Positions 60,130 through 64,000 of a stretch of 64,000 nt of DNA are shown here, one piece after another. This DNA comes from Caulobacter vibrioides (lineage in GTDB: Bacteria > Pseudomonadota > Alphaproteobacteria > Caulobacterales > Caulobacteraceae): assembly GCF_002858865.1 (NCBI RefSeq), contig NZ_PJRR01000004.1, positions 62,001 to 126,000 on the forward strand. Direction: 5' to 3'. Position 1 is the stretch's first letter; each line of letters begins with the position of its first letter. The notes below the pieces were generated by a model. It worked only from the letters and a program-made list of their open reading frames with translations, was not told the origin of the DNA and made no database searches. The translations under genes were made by a program, and so were the position numbers.

Positions 60130-60555
60130 GAAACACCCCAATGCGGCGCGCGGGCGTGCTCCCCGCGACGATAAGCCGGGATGTTTGTGGCGTTATCCGC
60201 GCCTTGTCGAGGGCGAGTTGGCCTCCGCATGCGGAATGTCGGGCGTTCGTTTCGGGGCTGAAACGAAGCGTCTTTGACGTAACTGAAATCCTCCCCCCAG
60301 CGGGGGAGGTGGCCCGGAGGGCCGGAGGGGGAAGAGGCAAGGTCGGCAGGACTTCCCCCTCCGTCGCCGCTCCGCGCCGACACCTCCCCCGCTGGGGGGA
60401 GGATTGAGGCTCGCCGGGCCCGGGATCGGTTAATCTGTGAGTAACCTGTGGGGGACTCGCGATATGGGCTGGAACGGCCGCCCACGTCCGGTTCTGGCGA
60501 GACGGCTCGCCAGATAAGGTGCCCGGTTCAAGTCCGCGAAGTTTCGCCCACCGCC
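60130..60555. other. divergent M61/dnaG control region without gene
   Basis: A 426-bp interval with the second AATCCTCCCCCC repeat (60287-60405) in its centre. The last 150 bp before dnaG presumably hold its promoter, but no clear consensus match was found. No gene is supported. Confidence 0.6.
60287..60405. repeat. 119-bp palindromic repeat (AATCCTCCCCCC family), copy 2
   Basis: It has the same length and arms as 26064-26182. Its 23-bp core (60332-60354) matches copy 1 only as reverse complement, as if the hairpin tip had flipped. Confidence 0.85.
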
Positions 60556-62487
60556 ATGCGTTTCGACGACCGCTTTCTCGAAGAACTGAAGTCCCGCCTT
60601 CGCCCGTCCGACGTCGTCGGCAAGACGGTGAAGCTGCGGCGGCAGGGGCGCGAGTATGCGGGGCTGTCGCCGTTCACCAAGGAAAAGAGCCCGTCGTTCT
60701 TCGTCAATGACGAGAAGGGCTTCTACCACTGCTTCTCCAGCGGCAAGCACGGCGACATCATCAGCTTCCTGCAGGAGACCGAGCGGCTGACCTTCGCCGA
60801 GGCCGTCGAGCGGCTGGCGGCCGAGGCGGGCATGAGCCTGCCCGAGGTCGACCCCCGTGCCGCCCGCGAGGAGCAGAAGCGCTCGTCGCTCGGCGACTGG
60901 ATGGAGCTGGCGGCCGCCTGGTTCGAGAGCGAGCTGCGCCGCCCGGTCGGCCAGACGGCTCGCGCCTATCTGGAAAAGCGCGGCCTGCCCGAGAGCGAGT
61001 GGAGCCGCTTTCGCATCGGCTTTGCGCCCAATAACCGCACGGGCCTGAAGGACTATCTGATCGCCAAGGGCGCCAAGCCGGGCGATCTTGTGGACGCCGG
61101 CGTGCTGATCGCGCCCGAGGACGGCGGGGCGCCCTATGACCGGTTCCGCGACCGGATCATCTTCCCGATCGCCGACAGCCGGGGAAAGGTCGTCTCGTTC
61201 GGCGGCCGGGCGATGGATCCCGCCGCCCGCGCCAAGTATCTGAACGGCCCCGAGACCAGCCTCTTCCACAAGGGGCGGGTGCTGTATGGCCTGTTCGAGG
61301 CCCGCAAGATCCTGCACGCCGGCCAGAGCGGCGGTGAGCAGCCGCCGATGGTGGTGGTCGAGGGCTATATGGACGTCATCGCCTGTCAGCGCGCCGGCGT
61401 GCCGGCCGTGGCGGCCATGGGCACGGCCCTGACCGAGGAGCAGATGGAGGGGCTGTGGCGCCTGCATCCGACCCCGACCCTGTGCTTCGACGGCGACAAG
61501 GCCGGCAAGCGGGCCGCCGACCGCGCGATCGACCGCGCCCTGCCGCTCCTCAAGCCCGGCCGCTCGTTCCTGTTCTCCATGCCCGTGGGCGGCAAGGACC
61601 CGGACGATGTGCTGCGCGAGCAGGGGCCGGCGGCGCTGAAGGCCCAGATCTCTGACACCAAGCCCTTCGTCCAGGCCCTGTTCGAGCGTGAGAAAGAGGT
61701 CGAACCCTTCGACACGCCCGAGCAGCGCACCAACCTGAAGGTCCGTCTGCGCACCCTGGCGGCGACCATCGCCGACAAGGATCTGGCGCACGCCTACAAG
61801 GAAGAGCTGCTGGACCGGCTGGACGAGATGCGCGCCGCGCGCCGCGTCAAGGCCGACGCCAGCGACGCGGGCCGCGCCCTGTCGCGCCAGCGTTGGGACA
61901 ACAGTCCGCGCCGGCCCTGGGGCAAGCCCCGCCTGGAGGGGGCCACCGCCGAAGGGCGTCAGGCCGCCGCCGCCCTGCACCAGGCCCCGCGCCCGTTCTC
62001 GGCCGCTCTGCTGATCGCCGCGATCCGCGACCCCAAGGTGGTCGACGACCGCATCGAGGTGCTGATGAACCAGGGCTTCGGCGACGAGCGCCTGGACGCC
62101 ATCGCCCACGAGCTGGTCAACCTGCGGCTGGAGGCCGATCACGTCGAGACCGGCCTGCTCCGGGGGCGGCTGGCCTCGGCGGGCTATGACGAGGGCGTGC
62201 TGGCGGCCCTGGAGCGCGCGGCGGCGCACGTGAAGGCCCTCGATGTCGCCCAGAGCGCGGCCCAGAGCCCGCAAGAGGCGATCCGGGTGCTGTGGTCGCA
62301 GGCCTTTGACCTGTTGCTTAGGCTCACGGCTTTGGAGCGGGCCGTCGACGACGCCAAGACCGACCTCGCCGACGACAGCGACTTCCAGACCCTGCTGCGC
62401 CTCAAGACCGAGCGCGACGCGGTCAAGCGCCTGATCGAGAGCGGCGGCTGGACCGACCCGGCGCTGGTGTCCCAGGTGCTGCATTAG
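60556..62487 (+). CDS. dnaG: DNA primase
   Basis: This is a 643-residue primase that makes RNA primers at the replication fork. The N-terminal zinc-ribbon region (about 30-70) reads GLSPFTKEKSPSFFVNDEKGFYHCFSSGKHGD: three of the four usual ligands are changed (Cys38 to Ser, His41 to Thr, Cys62 to Ser) while C59 remains. The core and TOPRIM domain are intact (YLNGPETSLFHKGRVLYGL, VVVEGYMDVIA with the catalytic Glu, CFDGDKAGKRAADRA with the DxD). The C-terminal helicase-interaction part is present. The ATG at 60556 gives the standard RFDDRFLEELKSRLRPSDVV start. rpoD, its common partner downstream, is not in the window. Confidence 0.97.
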   Translation: MRFDDRFLEELKSRLRPSDVVGKTVKLRRQGREYAGLSPFTKEKSPSFFVNDEKGFYHCFSSGKHGDIISFLQETERLTFAEAVERLAAEAGMSLPEVDPRAAREEQKRSSLGDWMELAAAWFESELRRPVGQTARAYLEKRGLPESEWSRFRIGFAPNNRTGLKDYLIAKGAKPGDLVDAGVLIAPEDGGAPYDRFRDRIIFPIADSRGKVVSFGGRAMDPAARAKYLNGPETSLFHKGRVLYGLFEARKILHAGQSGGEQPPMVVVEGYMDVIACQRAGVPAVAAMGTALTEEQMEGLWRLHPTPTLCFDGDKAGKRAADRAIDRALPLLKPGRSFLFSMPVGGKDPDDVLREQGPAALKAQISDTKPFVQALFEREKEVEPFDTPEQRTNLKVRLRTLAATIADKDLAHAYKEELLDRLDEMRAARRVKADASDAGRALSRQRWDNSPRRPWGKPRLEGATAEGRQAAAALHQAPRPFSAALLIAAIRDPKVVDDRIEVLMNQGFGDERLDAIAHELVNLRLEADHVETGLLRGRLASAGYDEGVLAALERAAAHVKALDVAQSAAQSPQEAIRVLWSQAFDLLLRLTALERAVDDAKTDLADDSDFQTLLRLKTERDAVKRLIESGGWTDPALVSQVLH

Positions 62488-62608
62488 GCGCTTGGCCGCC
62501 TTCCGGGTTGCGTTTCAGTCCCCGGAGTTGTGAGCTGATCGTGTGTTCGCCGCGCTGAGTCCCCGAAAGGCCCGGCTCGCGTGATTCAAGAGCTACTGCG
62601 AGATCAGC

Positions 62609-64000
62609 GTGTCCGACCTCGAGAGACTGCAGCCCATTCTTGCGACGGCGCTCGACGCGGTCGTGGTCATGGACGTCGAGGGCGTCGTGGTCGACTGGAC
62701 CTCGCGCGCCGAGGTTCTTCTGGGGTGGCGGCGGGAGGAGGTTCTCGGGCGCCGGCTCAGCGCCCTGATCCTGCCGTCGGACGCGGGCGAGGGGGGCGCC
62801 GAGGACGCCGCGCTGTTCTCGTCTTCCGGTCGCCCCTCGCTGTTCGACGTTCGCCGCGAATTGATGGCGCGTCGCCAAGACGGCGGCTCGATCGCGATCG
62901 AGCTGTCCATGGTCCGCTGGAGCGAGCCTGACGCGGCGCCTCTGGTCCTGGGCTTTATTCGCGACATCTCGCGCCGCTCCGAGGCGCTCAAGCGCCTGGT
63001 GGTCAGCGAGGCGCGCTTCCGCGCGGCGATCGACGCGGTTCAGGGCGTGCTTTGGACCAACAACGCCAGCGGCAAGATGGTCGGCGAGCAGCCCGCCTGG
63101 TCGGCCCTGACCGGTCAGACCCGGGAAGAGTACGAGGGCGTCGGCTGGACCAAGGTCGTGCATCCCGACGACGTCGAGCCGACGCTGAGCGCCTGGCTGG
63201 CGGCGGTCGCCGAGAAGCGGACCTTCGAGTTCGAGCACCGCGTGCGGCGGCATGACGGGGTCTGGCGCGATTGCCTCATTCGCGCCGTGCCGCTGATCGG
63301 CGACAACGGCGAGATCCGCGAGTGGGTCGGGGTTCACACCGACATCAGCGAGCAGAAGGCCGCCGCCGAGAAACTGCGCGAGAGCGAGGCGCTGTTCCGC
63401 ACCCTGGCCGACGCCGCTCCCGCGCCGGTGTGGATGACCGAGCCCTGCGGCGGCATGGAGTTCGCCAACGCCGCGTTCGCCGAGCTGGCCAATGTCGATC
63501 GTGAGGCCCTGCTGGGCTACGGCTGGCTCAGCCTGCTGCATCCGGACGACATCGCCGGCCTTCTGGAGCGGCGCCAGGCCGCGCGGGCGGGCCCCGATCC
63601 CTACACCTTCGAGGCGCGGTTCAAGCGTCAGCCCGACGGCTGGCGCTGGATGCTGGCGCACGCCAAGCCGCGCATCGACGCGACCGGCGCGTTCCTCGGC
63701 TATGTCGGGATGGCCATGGATCTCAGCGAGATCAAGAACGCCCAGGCCCAGCAGAAACTGCTGATCAACGAGCTGAACCATCGGGTGAAGAACACCCTCG
63801 CGTCGATCCAGTCGATCGCCCGCCAGACCCTGCGCGCCGACGAGGTCTCGCCGCGCGCGCGTGACCAGTTCATCGACCGGCTGATGGCGATGTCGGCGGC
63901 GCACAACGTGCTGACCAACGAGCGGTGGTCGGGGGCGGTGATCGACGACATCCTGCGCGAGGCCCTGCGTCCCTTCTGCGACGACCGCGATCCCGAGCGC
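62609..64000 (+). CDS. multi-PAS HWE-type sensor histidine kinase (C-terminal end outside window)
   Basis: The frame stays open from GTG at 62609 to the end of the window (464 residues). Three PAS domains are visible: about 5-120 (VVVMDVEGVVVDWTSRAEVLLGW, ending LGFIRDISRRSEAL), about 130-255 (ARFRAAIDAVQGVLWTNNASGKMV, ending VGVHTDISEQKAAA) and about 260-380 (LFRTLADAAPAPVWMTEP, ending GYVGMAMDLSEIKNAQ). The kinase start NELNHRVKNTLASIQSIARQTLR follows. The ATP-binding part is cut off. An in-frame stop precedes the GTG closely, fixing the start to it or later. No transmembrane segment is seen, so it is cytosolic. Confidence 0.9.
   Translation, partial: MSDLERLQPILATALDAVVVMDVEGVVVDWTSRAEVLLGWRREEVLGRRLSALILPSDAGEGGAEDAALFSSSGRPSLFDVRRELMARRQDGGSIAIELSMVRWSEPDAAPLVLGFIRDISRRSEALKRLVVSEARFRAAIDAVQGVLWTNNASGKMVGEQPAWSALTGQTREEYEGVGWTKVVHPDDVEPTLSAWLAAVAEKRTFEFEHRVRRHDGVWRDCLIRAVPLIGDNGEIREWVGVHTDISEQKAAAEKLRESEALFRTLADAAPAPVWMTEPCGGMEFANAAFAELANVDREALLGYGWLSLLHPDDIAGLLERRQAARAGPDPYTFEARFKRQPDGWRWMLAHAKPRIDATGAFLGYVGMAMDLSEIKNAQAQQKLLINELNHRVKNTLASIQSIARQTLRADEVSPRARDQFIDRLMAMSAAHNVLTNERWSGAVIDDILREALRPFCDDRDPER

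Noticed and set aside
60519..60556. tRNA-like TTCAAGT loop (CCCGG-TTCAAGT-CCGCG) before dnaG
   Set aside because: No matching acceptor, D-arm or anticodon arm can be drawn upstream, and the T-stem has a mismatch.

Overview
This window is a GC-rich (roughly two-thirds G+C by eye) stretch of an alphaproteobacterial chromosome, most likely a Caulobacter close to C. vibrioides or C. segnis. The basis is protein-level resemblance of RpoH, SecA, ArgJ, DnaG and the ethylmalonyl-CoA enzymes, the frequent GTG and TTG starts, the many GGDEF/EAL and HWE-kinase signalling proteins, and the dense load of palindromic intergenic repeats. No tRNA, rRNA, CRISPR array, insertion sequence or prophage was found.

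Layout. 1-12 kb: an alpha/beta hydrolase fragment, rpoH with a clear terminator, small membrane and enzyme genes, a CBS-PAS-GGDEF-EAL protein, threonine aldolase, a GFA-family protein, epoxide hydrolase, a DMT exporter, a CPBP protease and a membrane-anchored AraC regulator. 12-24 kb: an ethylmalonyl-CoA pathway island, with methylsuccinyl-CoA dehydrogenase (mcd), crotonyl-CoA carboxylase/reductase (ccr), an atypical crotonase and ethylmalonyl-CoA mutase (ecm). It is interrupted by a serine hydrolase and by a compositionally foreign PIN-domain gene, and followed by an MNT/HEPN pair whose toxin has lost its catalytic histidine. 24-35 kb: two MFS transporters, an SDR, a hybrid kinase, an SH3/glycine-zipper protein, tandemly duplicated lipoproteins and an ArsR-type regulator. 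35-41 kb: secA, a PpiC-type lipoprotein isomerase and argJ. 41-50 kb: a LacI regulator, mobA, and a five-gene PepSY/DUF2271/DUF4198/ApbE/flavoprotein operon behind a probable Fur box, then an HWE kinase-receiver fusion and a coupled truncated-globin/2OG-dioxygenase pair. 50-60 kb: glycan and peptide hydrolases (sialate O-acetylesterase-like, GH3, DUF885, M61), nearly all with signal peptides. 60-64 kb: dnaG and a multi-PAS HWE kinase running off the end.

How parts work together. Mcd, Ccr and Ecm are three consecutive-pathway enzymes of acetyl-CoA assimilation, and related short motifs lie in front of their promoters. The PepSY-to-flavoprotein operon looks like an inner-membrane and periplasmic electron-transfer unit for iron reduction, with ApbE supplying covalent FMN. 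The hydrolases at 50-60 kb suggest extracytoplasmic polymer breakdown.

The most unusual features are: (i) a 238-bp composite repeat present as a nearly perfect inverted pair 14 kb apart; (ii) repeat copies whose core is inverted relative to their arms; (iii) a HepT-like HEPN protein with R-x4-R instead of R-x4-H; (iv) a group III truncated globin with Leu where the proximal His is expected; (v) a DnaG with three of four zinc ligands replaced; (vi) a TTG-started PIN-domain gene inserted in the ethylmalonyl-CoA island; (vii) a 13-nt motif shared by two unlinked promoters.
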